Source: Zoogloea oleivorans
Lineage (GTDB): Bacteria; Pseudomonadota; Gammaproteobacteria; Burkholderiales; Rhodocyclaceae
DNA length: 64,000 nt
Direction of reading: 5' to 3'
NCBI RefSeq assembly: GCF_008107625.1
Contig: NZ_SDKK01000001.1
Span: 1,686-65,685, forward strand
Below the pieces are notes generated by a model, which did no database searches, had not been told where the DNA came from, and saw only the letters and a program-made list of their open reading frames with translations. Below, one piece after another: positions 19,601-29,183 of this stretch. Numbering within the stretch: position 1 is the stretch's first letter; the number at the start of each line of letters is the position of its first letter. A program made the position numbers and the translations under genes.

Positions 19601-20148
19601 GCACGCTCACCCATGTCGAGCCGAGCCGCGATCTGGTGACCATGGCCGGTGTGGTGATGGAAGTGCGCGCCAAGATGACCGCCCGTGGCAAGGTGGCCTT
19701 TGTACTGCTCGACGACGGCACGACCCCGCGGGAGGTGTCGGTGTTCTCGGAAAACTACGAGAACAACCGCCATCGCATCGTGGTGGACGAGGTGCTGATC
19801 GTCGAAGCCAAGGTCAGCAACGATGACTTCTCCGGCGGTTACCGCATCGTTGCCGACAAGCTGATGACCCTCGGCGAAGCCCGTGGCCGTTTTGCCCGGG
19901 CGCTGCAGATCCGCCTCAACGGTGAAGTAGGTGAGGCCGGCGGTGCCGCGGCCGCTGCCGAGCGTCTGGAGAGTTTGCTGACGCCCTTCAGGCAGGGCGA
20001 GTGTCAGATTCGTGTGCGTTACCGCAATGCCAGCGCGGAAGCTGATTTTCCCCTGGGGGCGGGCTGGCGCATCCGGCCCGATGACAGCCTGCTCGAAAGC
20101 CTGCGCGAGTGGTTGCCGCCGGAGTCGGTGGAAGTGATCTACTCTTGA
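16657..20148 (+). CDS. dnaE: DnaE, DNA polymerase III alpha subunit
   Basis: Encodes 1163 aa (E. coli 1160), the replicative polymerase. Domains: N-terminal PHP ('[18 protein letters not shown]'), C-family polymerase palm with catalytic '[13 protein letters not shown]', '[16 protein letters not shown]', '[14 protein letters not shown]' and '[26 protein letters not shown]', the tandem HhH region, a beta-clamp binding motif 'QSGLFD', and an OB domain ('[27 protein letters not shown]'). It is the DnaE1 type. ATG at 16657. The stop codon overlaps the TTG start of the next gene. Confidence 0.98.
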   Translation: [1163 protein letters not shown]

Positions 20149-20621
20149 GCGGCATCTTTCTCGATGCCGGCCTGGTCGACGGGCTGGTGGACAAGGCTCG
20201 GACGGCGTCGCGGCGGCGCTGTCACCACACTCTGCACACCGATCTGAACGCTCCGGCCCAGCGCCTGCTGGTGGCCATGGAGCCGGATTCCTACGTGCGG
20301 CCTCATTGCCATCTGGACAGCGCCAAGGCAGAAACCCTTGTCGTGCTGCGCGGCCGGCTCGGTGCGCTGATTTTCAGCGTCGAGGGGCAGGTGCTGGAGG
20401 CGCGGGTTCTCGCTGCCGGTGGCGCCTGCATCGGCTATGACGTGCCGCCCGGCGTCTGGCACAGCATTGTTGCGCTGGAGAGTGGAACGGTTTTTCTGGA
20501 GGCCAAGGCCGGCCCCTACGTGCCCCTGGACGATGGCGAGTGGGGCGGTTGGGCGCCGCAGGAAGGCTCGCCGGAAGCGCCGGTCTACCTTGCATCGCTG
20601 CGCCGGCAGTGTCCGGATTGA
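20145..20621 (+). CDS. WbuC-family cupin-fold protein
   Basis: Encodes 158 aa. The TTG at 20145 overlaps the dnaE stop (TTGA) and gives the N-terminus 'MSGIFLDAGLVDGLVDKARTASRRR', which fits WbuC proteins. The cupin region has 'YVRPHCHLDSAKAETLVVLRGRLG' and 'GYDVPPGVWHSIVALESGTVFLEAKAGPY', giving candidate metal ligands His, His, Glu and His. Function is unknown; members often lie near O-antigen genes, but not here. Translational coupling to dnaE is likely from the 4-base overlap. Confidence 0.8.
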   Translation: MSGIFLDAGLVDGLVDKARTASRRRCHHTLHTDLNAPAQRLLVAMEPDSYVRPHCHLDSAKAETLVVLRGRLGALIFSVEGQVLEARVLAAGGACIGYDVPPGVWHSIVALESGTVFLEAKAGPYVPLDDGEWGGWAPQEGSPEAPVYLASLRRQCPD

Positions 20622-20651
20622 ATGGCCGGCCGCACGTGTTCAGCCAGGCTT

Positions 20652-20709
20652 GGCCGGACTGAAGTCCGACCCATAGAGATGGGTTTTGTGGGTCGGACTT
20701 CAGTCCGAC
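20652..20709. repeat. REP pair after the WbuC cupin gene
   Basis: A degenerate minus copy (about 20652-20673, ending CCCAT) and a perfect plus copy (20688-20709) face each other with 14 bp between, in the convergent gap between the cupin gene and the GGDEF-EAL gene. Confidence 0.85.
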
Positions 20710-20760
20710 AACATGGGTTCAGCGACGTGGCGCGCGCGGCGGGTCTTGTGGGGGCTTGTT

Positions 20761-23250
20761 TCAGCCCGCCAGGAGGGGTGCCGCCGGCAGGCGGCCCCAG
20801 CGCAGCAGTTCGGTAACGGCCTCCGCCGGCAGGGGCGGGCTGAACAGGTAGCCCTGTGCCGCCGTACATCTTTCGTCGCGCAGGAAGTCCATCTGCTCGG
20901 GTGTTTCGGTGCCCTCGGCAATCACCTCGAGGCGCAGGCTGCGCCCCAGCTGGATGATGGCCCGCACAATGGCGGCGTCGTCCGGGTCTTCGGCGATGTC
21001 GCGAACGAAGCTCTGGTCGATCTTCAGGCGATCGACCGGGAAGCGCTTGAGGTAGGCCAGGCTCGAATAGCCGGTACCGAAATCGTCGATGGACAGGCGC
21101 ACCCCCAGCGCCTTGAGGTGGCCGAGGGTGGCTTCCACGTCGGGGCCGGACTGCATCAGCAGGGATTCGGTCAGTTCGAGTTCCAGCCAGGTGCCAGCCA
21201 GGCCGCTGTCGGCAAGGGCTGTGGCCACAGTGGCTACGATGTCGGCCCGGCGGAACTGCAGGGCCGACAGGTTGACCGCCACCGGAACGGCTGGAAAACC
21301 CTGGTCCTGCCAGCTGCGGGCCTGCCGGCAGGCTGTTTGCAGCACCCATTTGCCGATCGGCACGATGAGCCCGCATTCCTCGGCGAGAGGAATGAAGCGC
21401 GCCGGTGAAATGCTGCCCATGCTTTCGCTGAACCAGCGCAGCAAGGCTTCCATGCCGATGATGCGGCCGCTCTCCAGGTCTACCTGGGGCTGGTAGTAGA
21501 GCGTGAATTCATTATTTTCCAGGGCCCGACGCAGGCCGTTTTCGAGGTGCAGCCGCTCCAGGGCATTGACGTTCATGCGTTCGTCGAAGAAGCGGTAAGT
21601 GTTTCGGCCGCTTTCCTTGGCGTGATACATGGCGGTGTCGGCGTTCTTCATCAGGCTCTCGACCGTTGTCCCGTCCTCTGGGTAAAGGGCGATGCCGATG
21701 GAGAAGGAGGTGCCCAGCTGCTGGCTGTCGATGTCGAAGGGCTGGCGCAGGCGATCAAGGATTTTTTCGGCGGCCCGTGCTGCGTCGTCGGGCGTGTCCA
21801 TGCCGGTGAGGACGATCAGGAATTCATCCCCCCCTTGCCGGCTGACGGTGTCCGTCTCGCGGATGCAGCCGGTCAGGCGCAGTGCAACTCCCTGCAGGAG
21901 CTGGTCGCCCATCATGTGGCCGAGGGAGTCGTTGATGGTCTTGAAACGGTCGAGGTCGAGGAACAGCAGGGCGATGCGCTTGCCGTGGCGGGCGGCGCTG
22001 GCGAGGGCTTGTTCGAGACGATCGTGGAGCAGGGCGCGGTTGGGCAGGCCGGTCAGGGCGTCGTGCTGGGCCAGGAAGGCGATGCGCGCCTCGGAGGCCT
22101 TGCGCTCGGTGATGTCGGAGAAAACCGCCACGTAGTGAGTGATGCGCTCGGCCTTGTCGCGCACGACGCTGATCGACAGGGCCGAGGGGTAGAACGTGCC
22201 GTCCTTGCGCCGGTCGTGGACTTCGCCCTGCCAGAAGCCGTGGGTGTTGATGTCCCGCCACATGGCTTCGTAGAAGTTATGCTCGTGGATGCCGGACTTG
22301 AGCAGGCGGGGGGTGGATCCGATGGCTTCCTCGGCGGAGTAACCGGTGACTTCGGTGAAGGCCCGGTTGACCGACAGGATGCATTGTCGTGCGTCTGTGA
22401 CGATGATTGCCTCGACGCTGTTGCGGAACACGGTCCAGGCCAGCCGCAATTGTTCTTCGCTGTCCCGCCGGGCGGTGATGTCGGCGAGGGTGGTCACCAC
22501 GGCGCGCGGTGTGTCGGAGTCTTCCTCGAAGAGAGGGACCGAGTTGGTCCACAGCCAGCGCCGGGTGCCGTCCTTGCGGTCGATGCCGAGGGTGCCTGCC
22601 TGGGGGCGCCCCGTTGCCAGCGCCTGCATGGCCGGAATTTGCTCGATGTCGGCCGGCTCTTCGCCTTCGGTGAGGTAGGTGATGAGGCCGTTGTGCATGT
22701 CCCAGTTGCGCATCTCCTCTTCGCTCAGACCCAGGATCTCGGCGGCTGCCGCGTTGTGCATGAGGAGTACGCCGTGGGCATCGCGCATGATCACGCCTTC
22801 GCCCATCGAGGCGAGCAGGGTGCTCATGCGTGTTTCCCGTTCGCGCAACTGGGCCTCGGTGTTGCGTCGGTCGGTGATGTCGAGGCAGGAACCGATGTAG
22901 CCGGCAAACTCGCCGGACTGGTCGTAGATGGGCCGTCCGGTGTCGATGATCCAGCGGTACTCGCCGTCGTGCCGCTGCAGCCGGTATTCCATCTCGAACG
23001 GAGTCCGGACTGCGAAATGCTCCAGGTAGGTGCCGACGCAGCGATCGAAGTCTTCTGCGTGGATGCCCAGGGTCCATCCGTCGCCGATCTCCTGCTCCAG
23101 GCTGCGGCCGGTGAACTCCAGCCAGGTCTGGTTGAAGTAGCTGCACTTGGTGTCCGTATCGGCACGCCAGATCAGGGTGGGAAAGCGCTCGAACAGGGTG
23201 AGCGGGAAATCCCAGATGTCGCTGCTTGTGGAGACGGGAGGGGGAGCCAC
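20761..23250 (-). CDS. PAS-PAS-PAS-GGDEF-EAL sensor for c-di-GMP turnover
   Basis: Encodes 829 aa, cytoplasmic, no transmembrane segment. Three PAS domains (about 20-128, 140-260, 270-385) precede GGDEF (about 390-550) and EAL (about 565-815). GGDEF is canonical (473-477) with an RxxD I-site (R464-ET-D467). The EAL domain has 'MEALLRW' (E601), 'ELTESLL', 'IDDFGTGYSSLAYLKRFPVD', 'LKIDQSFV' and 'EVIAEGTET', so all phosphodiesterase residues appear present. It may make or degrade c-di-GMP; the net direction cannot be read from sequence. PAS 1 and 3 are PAC-linked ('YIGSCLDITDR', 'YVAVFSDITER'). Confidence 0.93.
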   Translation of the reverse strand: MAPPPVSTSSDIWDFPLTLFERFPTLIWRADTDTKCSYFNQTWLEFTGRSLEQEIGDGWTLGIHAEDFDRCVGTYLEHFAVRTPFEMEYRLQRHDGEYRWIIDTGRPIYDQSGEFAGYIGSCLDITDRRNTEAQLRERETRMSTLLASMGEGVIMRDAHGVLLMHNAAAAEILGLSEEEMRNWDMHNGLITYLTEGEEPADIEQIPAMQALATGRPQAGTLGIDRKDGTRRWLWTNSVPLFEEDSDTPRAVVTTLADITARRDSEEQLRLAWTVFRNSVEAIIVTDARQCILSVNRAFTEVTGYSAEEAIGSTPRLLKSGIHEHNFYEAMWRDINTHGFWQGEVHDRRKDGTFYPSALSISVVRDKAERITHYVAVFSDITERKASEARIAFLAQHDALTGLPNRALLHDRLEQALASAARHGKRIALLFLDLDRFKTINDSLGHMMGDQLLQGVALRLTGCIRETDTVSRQGGDEFLIVLTGMDTPDDAARAAEKILDRLRQPFDIDSQQLGTSFSIGIALYPEDGTTVESLMKNADTAMYHAKESGRNTYRFFDERMNVNALERLHLENGLRRALENNEFTLYYQPQVDLESGRIIGMEALLRWFSESMGSISPARFIPLAEECGLIVPIGKWVLQTACRQARSWQDQGFPAVPVAVNLSALQFRRADIVATVATALADSGLAGTWLELELTESLLMQSGPDVEATLGHLKALGVRLSIDDFGTGYSSLAYLKRFPVDRLKIDQSFVRDIAEDPDDAAIVRAIIQLGRSLRLEVIAEGTETPEQMDFLRDERCTAAQGYLFSPPLPAEAVTELLRWGRLPAAPLLAG

Positions 23251-23322
23251 GGTGATGTCGGAGGTAGGGGTTGGTGACTGGACGAGCAGGTGTTCGGGGT
23301 GCCCATTCTATCCTCTCATCAT

Positions 23323-25011
23323 TCAGATGTTGTTTTCATCCATGAATCTCGGCAGCAGATTGCGGGCACGGGCGAGGGCACTATAGACGTCGCCGCAGAT
23401 ATTGTTGCCGCCGATTTCGTCGGCGAAGCCGGAGCGCGTGATCAAGGATTCGGGCTGTTTGCTGAGGTTGCACAGGATCAGTATGCAGCCCTTCTTGTGG
23501 AGGTTCTTGCTCAGGCTTTCGAGACCTTCCAGGCCGGTGGTGTCGAGGCTGACGAGATGCTGCATTTCCAGGATGACAATTTCCGGATGGCGGTGCACCG
23601 GGTCAAGGAGGGTTTCGAGCTTGTGTATCGCGCCGAAGAACAGGGAGCCGTAGAGCGAGTAGGCCACCACGCGTGGCGAACCGTCCGGGTAGAGGAATTC
23701 CGGCAGCATCGACAGCTCGGAGAGCGGCAGGCGCTCGACGCGGGTCAGGTCGGACATGCGGTAGATGAAGAACAGGCTGGCCAGCACCATGCCGAGTTCG
23801 ACCGCCAGGGTCAGGTCGAACAGAACGGTGACCAGGAAGGTGGTGAGCAACGTGGTCCGGTAGGTCACTGCAAAGCGGGTCAGCCCCTTGAACTCGTGCC
23901 ATTCGCCCATGTTGATGGCAACCACGACGACGATCGCCGACAGGGTGGCCAGCGGAATGTGCTTGGCAAAAGGGGCGAACACCAGCACGACGGCCAGCAG
24001 TACCAGCGAGTGGACAATGCCGGCCACCGGCGTCCGTCCGCCGGTGCGCACGTTGGTGGCGGTGCGGGCAATCGCGCCGGTGGCGGCAAAACCGCCGAAC
24101 AGCGGCGCCACCAGGTTGGCGATGCCCTGGGCGATGAGTTCCTGGTTGGGGTCGTGGCGGTCGTCGATGGCCGAGTCGGCGACGCGGGCCGACAGCAGCG
24201 ATTCGATGGCGCCCAGCAGGGCGATGGTAAGGGCTGGCGAGATCAGCTTGCCGAGGGTCTGCAGGGACAACTCGGGCAGGCCGAAGGTGGGCAGGTCCTG
24301 GGGAATGCCGTTGAAGCGGCTGCCGATGGTTTCCACCGGGAGTTGCAGGACCGCGTTGACGGCCGTGGCGAGCACCAGCACACCCAGCGGGCCGGGCATG
24401 CGAGCGAGGATCTTGAAGCGTACAGCCAAACGGTTCCACGACAGCAGGACGATCAGCGAGGTGACCGACAGGGCTACCGTGGGGATGTCGATGGTGTGCA
24501 GGTGGCTGAACAGGGCCTTTACCTTGCCGAAGAACTCGCCGGGCAGGTGTTCGATCGTGAGGCCGAGGAAGTCTTTTATCTGGGCGAGGAAGATCACCAC
24601 GGCGATGCCATTGGTGAAGCCGATTACCACCGTTTTGGGGATGAAGCGGATCAGGTTGCCGAGTCGGAAGACCCCCATCGCCACCAGCATCGCCCCGGCC
24701 AGCATGGTGGCGATGAGGAGGCTCTGCACCCCATAGTCCATGACAATGCCGTAGATGATGGGAATGAAGGCGCCGGTGGGGCCGCCGATCTGCACGCGGG
24801 AGCCGCCGAAGACGGAAATCAGCAGGCCGGCGACGATGGCTGTCCAGATGCCGGCAGTCGGAGACATGCCGGAGGCGATGGCGAAGGCCATGGCCAGGGG
24901 CAGGGCGAGGACGCCGACCGTCAGGCCGGCGGAGGCGTCACGACTGAACTGCGCCCCGTTGTAGCCGGGCAGGGTGTCGAGGAGCTTGGGGTGAAACGAT
25001 ATTTTTTTCAT
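23323..25011 (-). CDS. SulP-family anion transporter with STAS domain
   Basis: Encodes 562 aa from the ATG at 25011, which has a perfect GGAGG six bases ahead. About eleven to fourteen helices include the family signature region ('MAFAIASGMSPTAGIWTAIVAGLLISVFGGSRVQIGGPTGAF'). The C-terminal STAS domain (about 440-550) has 'ILEMQHLVSLDTTGLEGLESL'. SulP proteins carry sulfate, bicarbonate or dicarboxylates; the substrate cannot be told here. There is no fused carbonic anhydrase. A small two-helix membrane protein gene lies upstream on the same strand (135-bp gap). Confidence 0.92.
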   Translation of the reverse strand: MKKISFHPKLLDTLPGYNGAQFSRDASAGLTVGVLALPLAMAFAIASGMSPTAGIWTAIVAGLLISVFGGSRVQIGGPTGAFIPIIYGIVMDYGVQSLLIATMLAGAMLVAMGVFRLGNLIRFIPKTVVIGFTNGIAVVIFLAQIKDFLGLTIEHLPGEFFGKVKALFSHLHTIDIPTVALSVTSLIVLLSWNRLAVRFKILARMPGPLGVLVLATAVNAVLQLPVETIGSRFNGIPQDLPTFGLPELSLQTLGKLISPALTIALLGAIESLLSARVADSAIDDRHDPNQELIAQGIANLVAPLFGGFAATGAIARTATNVRTGGRTPVAGIVHSLVLLAVVLVFAPFAKHIPLATLSAIVVVVAINMGEWHEFKGLTRFAVTYRTTLLTTFLVTVLFDLTLAVELGMVLASLFFIYRMSDLTRVERLPLSELSMLPEFLYPDGSPRVVAYSLYGSLFFGAIHKLETLLDPVHRHPEIVILEMQHLVSLDTTGLEGLESLSKNLHKKGCILILCNLSKQPESLITRSGFADEIGGNNICGDVYSALARARNLLPRFMDENNI

Positions 25012-25145
25012 GAGGCCTCCGCAATTGAGGGAACAGCAGCGTGGCGCCATCCGGCGCAGCTTGCGGAGGGGTTATGCCGGGCCCGGTGCGATGCTGGACG
25101 AACCAGCGTTTACAGGCAGTAAGTGGCATCAGGCTCCGTCGGATC

Positions 25146-25427
25146 TCAGGAAAACTTGCTGTCGTTGGCGGCCTTGCCGCTGGAGGACGCGCTATGCAGG
25201 ACCTCCACCAGCATCTTGATGGCCGAGACGAATACGGTGGCAATGCCGACGCCGAGACAGATCCAGGCCTGCATGCGGTTGGCCGGAAAACCTGCGAGGA
25301 TCGACGCGCGATCCTCCATCAGGTAGGCCGCGCCCAGGGCGAGGATGAACACGCCGATCATGTCGACAGCGGCCCAGCCCCAGAAGGCCGGGGTCAGGCG
25401 GGGGAGGGACGAAGTGCTTTTTTCCAT
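25146..25427 (-). CDS. Small membrane protein, 93 aa
   Basis: Two hydrophobic segments ('WAAVDMIGVFILALGAAYLM' and 'AWICLGVGIATVFVSAIKMLVEVL') separated by a short polar loop, with polar N- and C-termini. It lies between metG and the SulP gene, same strand as both. No family recognised. It may be cotranscribed with the SulP transporter, but the 135-bp gap makes that uncertain. Confidence 0.7.
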   Translation of the reverse strand: MEKSTSSLPRLTPAFWGWAAVDMIGVFILALGAAYLMEDRASILAGFPANRMQAWICLGVGIATVFVSAIKMLVEVLHSASSSGKAANDSKFS

Positions 25428-25466
25428 CGTGGCTACCCAGTATGAGCGTTATGTCTGACGCTGCGC

Positions 25467-27626
25467 TTACTTGACACGCATGCCCGGGGTGGCGCCTAGA
25501 TCGGGCGACAGGATGAAGAGGCCCGGGGTTTCACCCGAGGCGTCGGAGGCGGCCAGCACCATGCCCTCGGACATGCCGAACTTCATCTTGCGCGGAGCCA
25601 GGTTGGCCACCATGACCGTCATGCGGCCGACCAGCGTGGCCGGGTCATAGGCCGACTTGATGCCGGCAAAGACCTGACGCGGCTTTTCTTCGCCGATGTC
25701 GAGCTGCAGGCGCAGCAGCTTGGCGGCGCCTTCGACGTGTTCGGCCGAGACAATTCTGGCGATGCGCAGGTCGACCTTGCCGAAGTCGTCGATGGAGATG
25801 AAGGGCTCGAACTCGCTGGCCTCGGCGGTTTCGGTGGCCGCAGCATGGGCCTGATGCTGGGCGTGGCGCTGTTCGGACGAGGCCGCCTTGGCTTCGGCCT
25901 TGGCCGGCTTGGTGTCGGTGGCTGCCGGGGCGAGGGAGTCGCGGTTGGCGTCCAGCAGGGCGTCGACCTGCTTGCGTTCGATGCGCGTCATGAGGTGGCT
26001 GTAGGTGCCGATGGCGTGGCCGGCGGGCAGCGGGGCGAGCAGGTTATCCCAGGCAAACGGGGCGATGTTGAGGAAGCCTTCGGCCTGTTCGGCCAGCTTG
26101 GGCAGCACCGGCTTGAGCAGGCCGGTGAGAGCCTTGAAAATGTTGATGGCGGTGGTGCACACCTCGTGCAGGCGCGCTTCCTGGCCTTCCTGCTTGGCCA
26201 GCTCCCACGGCTTGTTGTCGTTCACGTAGCCGTTGGCCCGGTCGGCAAATTCCATGATCTTGCGCAGCGCGCGGCTGAAGTCGCGGGCCTCGTAGGCGGT
26301 GGTGACTTCGTCTACGTTCCAGTCGAGGGCGAGGGCTGCGTCATGGGTGCCGAGCTTCCCGTCAAACCGCTTGGCGATGAAGCCGGCGCAGCGGCTGGCG
26401 ATGTTGACGAACTTGCCGACCAGATCGGAGTTGACCTTGGCGATCATGTCGTCGAGGTTCAGGTCCACGTCTTCCATGGTGGCGTTGGACTTGCCGGCGA
26501 AGTAGTAGCGCAGCCATTCCGGGTTGAGCTTCTGTTCGGTGTAGCTGCGGGCGGTGATGAAGGTGCCGCGGCTCTTGCTCATCTTGGCGCCATCGACGGT
26601 CAGGAAGCCGTTGACGCACAGCTGGGTAGGCGAGCGGTAGCCGGCGAAGTGCAGCATGGCGGGCCAGAACAGGGCGTGGAAGTACAGGATGTCCTTGCCG
26701 ATGAAGTGGATCAGCTCGGTGCCGGCAGCCGCGGCCGGGCCGGCTTCGGTGAAGGCGGCCACGTCGATGTCGCCGCGCTTGCCGGCGAGGTTCTTGAAGC
26801 TGGCGAAGTAGCCGATAGGTGCGTCGAGCCACACGTAGAAATACTTGCCCGGGGCATCCGGAATCTCGAAGCCGAAGTAGGGCGCGTCGCGGGAGATGTC
26901 CCAGTCGGACAGCTTGTTTTCGCCGCTGTCGCCGAGCCATTCCTTCATCTTGTTGGCGGCCTCCTGCTGCAGGCGGCGGGAGCCGTCGGGCGTGCTGCCC
27001 TGGGTCCATTCGCGCAGGAATTCGACCGCGCGCGGGTCGGACAGGCGGAAGAAGTAGTGCTCGGAGGTCTTGAGCACCGGCTTGGCGCCGGACACTGCCG
27101 AGAACGGGTTCTTGAGTTCGGTGGGGGCGTAGGCGGCGCCACAGGATTCGCAGTTGTCACCGTACTGGTCGGCCGCGCCACACTTGGGACATTCGCCCTT
27201 GATGAAGCGGTCCGGCAGGAACATTTCCTTCACCGGGTCGTAGAATTGCTCGATGGAGCGGGTGTCGATGAGCTTGGCGCTGTCGCGCAGGCGGGTGTAA
27301 ACGTCTTCGGCGTACCAGCGGTTTTCGTCGCTGTGGGTTGAGTGATAGTTGTCGAAGGCGACGCCGAAATCGGTAAAGTCACGCAGGTGTTCGCCATGCA
27401 CGCGGTTGATGAGCTGTTCGGGCGTCAGGCCTTCCTTTTCGGCACGCAGCATGACCGGCGTGCCGTGGGTGTCGTCCGCGCACACGTAGTGCACCGTGTT
27501 GCCGCGCATGCGCTGGTAGCGCACCCAGATGTCGGCCTGGATGTAGCCGACCAGGTGTCCGAGGTGGATGTCGCCGTTGGCGTAGGGCAGGGCGTTGGTG
27601 ACGAGGATCTTGCGCGGGGTTGTCAT
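25467..27626 (-). CDS. metG: MetG, methionyl-tRNA synthetase
   Basis: Encodes 719 aa. Class I catalytic core with the HIGH-type '[18 protein letters not shown]' and KMSKS ('[11 protein letters not shown]'). The knuckle has four Cys (CPKC...CESC) for zinc, as in the E. coli type. An Ala/Lys/Glu-rich linker (about 560-600) joins a C-terminal EMAP-like tRNA-binding domain ('[26 protein letters not shown]...[18 protein letters not shown]'). The linker makes it longer than the 677-aa E. coli enzyme. ATG at 27626; divergent from mrp. Confidence 0.98.
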   Translation of the reverse strand: MTTPRKILVTNALPYANGDIHLGHLVGYIQADIWVRYQRMRGNTVHYVCADDTHGTPVMLRAEKEGLTPEQLINRVHGEHLRDFTDFGVAFDNYHSTHSDENRWYAEDVYTRLRDSAKLIDTRSIEQFYDPVKEMFLPDRFIKGECPKCGAADQYGDNCESCGAAYAPTELKNPFSAVSGAKPVLKTSEHYFFRLSDPRAVEFLREWTQGSTPDGSRRLQQEAANKMKEWLGDSGENKLSDWDISRDAPYFGFEIPDAPGKYFYVWLDAPIGYFASFKNLAGKRGDIDVAAFTEAGPAAAAGTELIHFIGKDILYFHALFWPAMLHFAGYRSPTQLCVNGFLTVDGAKMSKSRGTFITARSYTEQKLNPEWLRYYFAGKSNATMEDVDLNLDDMIAKVNSDLVGKFVNIASRCAGFIAKRFDGKLGTHDAALALDWNVDEVTTAYEARDFSRALRKIMEFADRANGYVNDNKPWELAKQEGQEARLHEVCTTAINIFKALTGLLKPVLPKLAEQAEGFLNIAPFAWDNLLAPLPAGHAIGTYSHLMTRIERKQVDALLDANRDSLAPAATDTKPAKAEAKAASSEQRHAQHQAHAAATETAEASEFEPFISIDDFGKVDLRIARIVSAEHVEGAAKLLRLQLDIGEEKPRQVFAGIKSAYDPATLVGRMTVMVANLAPRKMKFGMSEGMVLAASDASGETPGLFILSPDLGATPGMRVK

Positions 27627-27794
27627 GGGCGGGGCCTGGTGCGGAATTGTTCTGAGTCCGGCATTCTAGCAAAGCGATTCCCCCATCGCGGAGCCGCCGG
27701 GTTTTCGGTAAACTGGAGTAAATTACTCGGGTTTGTATTTGCCCGGCCTTTTTTCATGTTCTCTTTTTTCCGCCGCTCGCCGGCCCCTGACACC

Positions 27795-28886
27795 ATGAGT
27801 CTCAGTGAACAAAGCGTCCTCGACAGCCTCAAGCAGCTGGCCGACCCCAATACCGGCAAGGATTACGTCTCCTCCCGCGCAGTGAAGAACCTGCGCGTCA
27901 GCGGCGCCGACGTGTCCTTCGACATCGAGCTGGGCTATCCGGCAAAGACCCAGATCGACGCGATCCGTCAGGCGGTGATTGCTCAGGTTCGCACTGTTCC
28001 CGGCGTCGGCAACGTCAGCGCCAACGTGCACACCAAGATCGTCGCCCACGCGGTGCAGCAGGGCGTCAAGCTGCTGCCCGGGGTGAAGAACATCATCGCC
28101 GTGGCTTCCGGCAAGGGCGGTGTCGGCAAGAGCACGACGGCCGTCAACCTGGCCCTGGCGCTGGTCGCCGAAGGCGCCACCGTCGGCATGCTCGACGCCG
28201 ACATTTACGGCCCGTCGCAGCCCCAGATGCTGGGTATTGGCGGTCAGCGTCCCGAATCCCACGACGGCAAGAGCATGGAGCCGCTGGAGGCCCACGGGCT
28301 GCAGGTGATGTCCATCGGCTTCCTGGTGGATGTGGAAACGCCGATGGTGTGGCGCGGCCCGATGGCTACCCAGGCGCTCAACCAGCTCCTCAAGGAAACC
28401 AACTGGCGCGATCTGGACTACCTCGTCATCGACATGCCGCCGGGCACCGGCGACATCCAGCTGACCCTGTCCCAGAGCGTGCCGGTGACCGGTGCGGTGA
28501 TCGTCACCACGCCGCAGGACATCGCCCTGCTGGATGCCCGCAAGGGCCTCAAGATGTTCGAGAAGGTCGGCGTGCCGATCATCGGCATCGTTGAAAACAT
28601 GAGCATCCACATCTGCTCCAAGTGCGGCCACGAAGAACACATCTTCGGCACCGGCGGCGGTCAGAGCATGTGCGACGACTACGGCGTGCCCTTCCTGGGT
28701 GCCTTGCCGCTGGATATCCAGATCCGTCAGGAAGTGGACAGCGGCGTGCCTACCGTAGTGTCGGACCCGGATGGCCGGGTGTCGGATATTTACAAGAGCA
28801 TCGCCCGCAAGGTGGCGATCACGATTGCCGAGCGCTCCAAGGACATGAGCAGCAAGTTCCCCAACATCGTGGTGCAGAACACGTGA
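27795..28886 (+). CDS. apbC: Mrp/ApbC, iron-sulfur cluster carrier ATPase
   Basis: Encodes 363 aa. N-terminal MIP18/DUF59 domain (about 1-90) and a ParA-like P-loop ATPase with 'ASGKGGVGKSTTAVNLALAL' (P-loop about 106-114), 'GMLDADIYGPSQPQML' and the C-terminal CxxC ('CSKCGHEEHIFG') that binds an Fe-S cluster at the dimer interface. It delivers Fe-S clusters to apoproteins. An in-frame ATG 13 codons upstream (27756) is possible; I chose 27795 because 'MSLSEQSVLDSLKQLADP' matches homologues. Neither start has a clear Shine-Dalgarno. Stop overlaps the next gene by GTGA. Confidence 0.93.
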   Translation: MSLSEQSVLDSLKQLADPNTGKDYVSSRAVKNLRVSGADVSFDIELGYPAKTQIDAIRQAVIAQVRTVPGVGNVSANVHTKIVAHAVQQGVKLLPGVKNIIAVASGKGGVGKSTTAVNLALALVAEGATVGMLDADIYGPSQPQMLGIGGQRPESHDGKSMEPLEAHGLQVMSIGFLVDVETPMVWRGPMATQALNQLLKETNWRDLDYLVIDMPPGTGDIQLTLSQSVPVTGAVIVTTPQDIALLDARKGLKMFEKVGVPIIGIVENMSIHICSKCGHEEHIFGTGGGQSMCDDYGVPFLGALPLDIQIRQEVDSGVPTVVSDPDGRVSDIYKSIARKVAITIAERSKDMSSKFPNIVVQNT

Positions 28887-29110
28887 GCGGTGCTGGACGA
28901 TGGATGGCGGCCGGCCTGCTGGCGCTGGCAACGGTGGGCCTTTCGGGCTGCATCGTGGGTGCGGTGGTCGGGACGGCGGTGGATGTGGGCGTGGAGGTGG
29001 TGAAGATCCCGTTCAAGGTCGGCAAGGGCGTGTACGATGCCGTCAAGGACGATCCGGAGCCTGCCAAATTGCAGGACTCGTCGTCGTCGGTGGCATCCGG
29101 GCGCCGTTAA
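28883..29110 (+). CDS. Small putative lipoprotein, 75 aa
   Basis: The GTG at 28883 overlaps the apbC stop; an ATG at 28904 is an alternative start giving 68 aa. The N-terminus '[16 protein letters not shown]' is a clean lipoprotein signal with lipobox LSGC. The mature part is short, with '[30 protein letters not shown]', a Val/Gly-rich pattern seen in small betaproteobacterial and gammaproteobacterial lipoproteins of unknown function. It should be anchored to the outer membrane because Ile follows the Cys. Confidence 0.75.
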   Translation: MSGAGRWMAAGLLALATVGLSGCIVGAVVGTAVDVGVEVVKIPFKVGKGVYDAVKDDPEPAKLQDSSSSVASGRR

Positions 29111-29183
29111 GGGTTTTTCAATACTTTTTCCGCTGGCCTCTGCATGTAGAATGCCGGTCTTTGCATTCTTGCAGGGGCCCAGC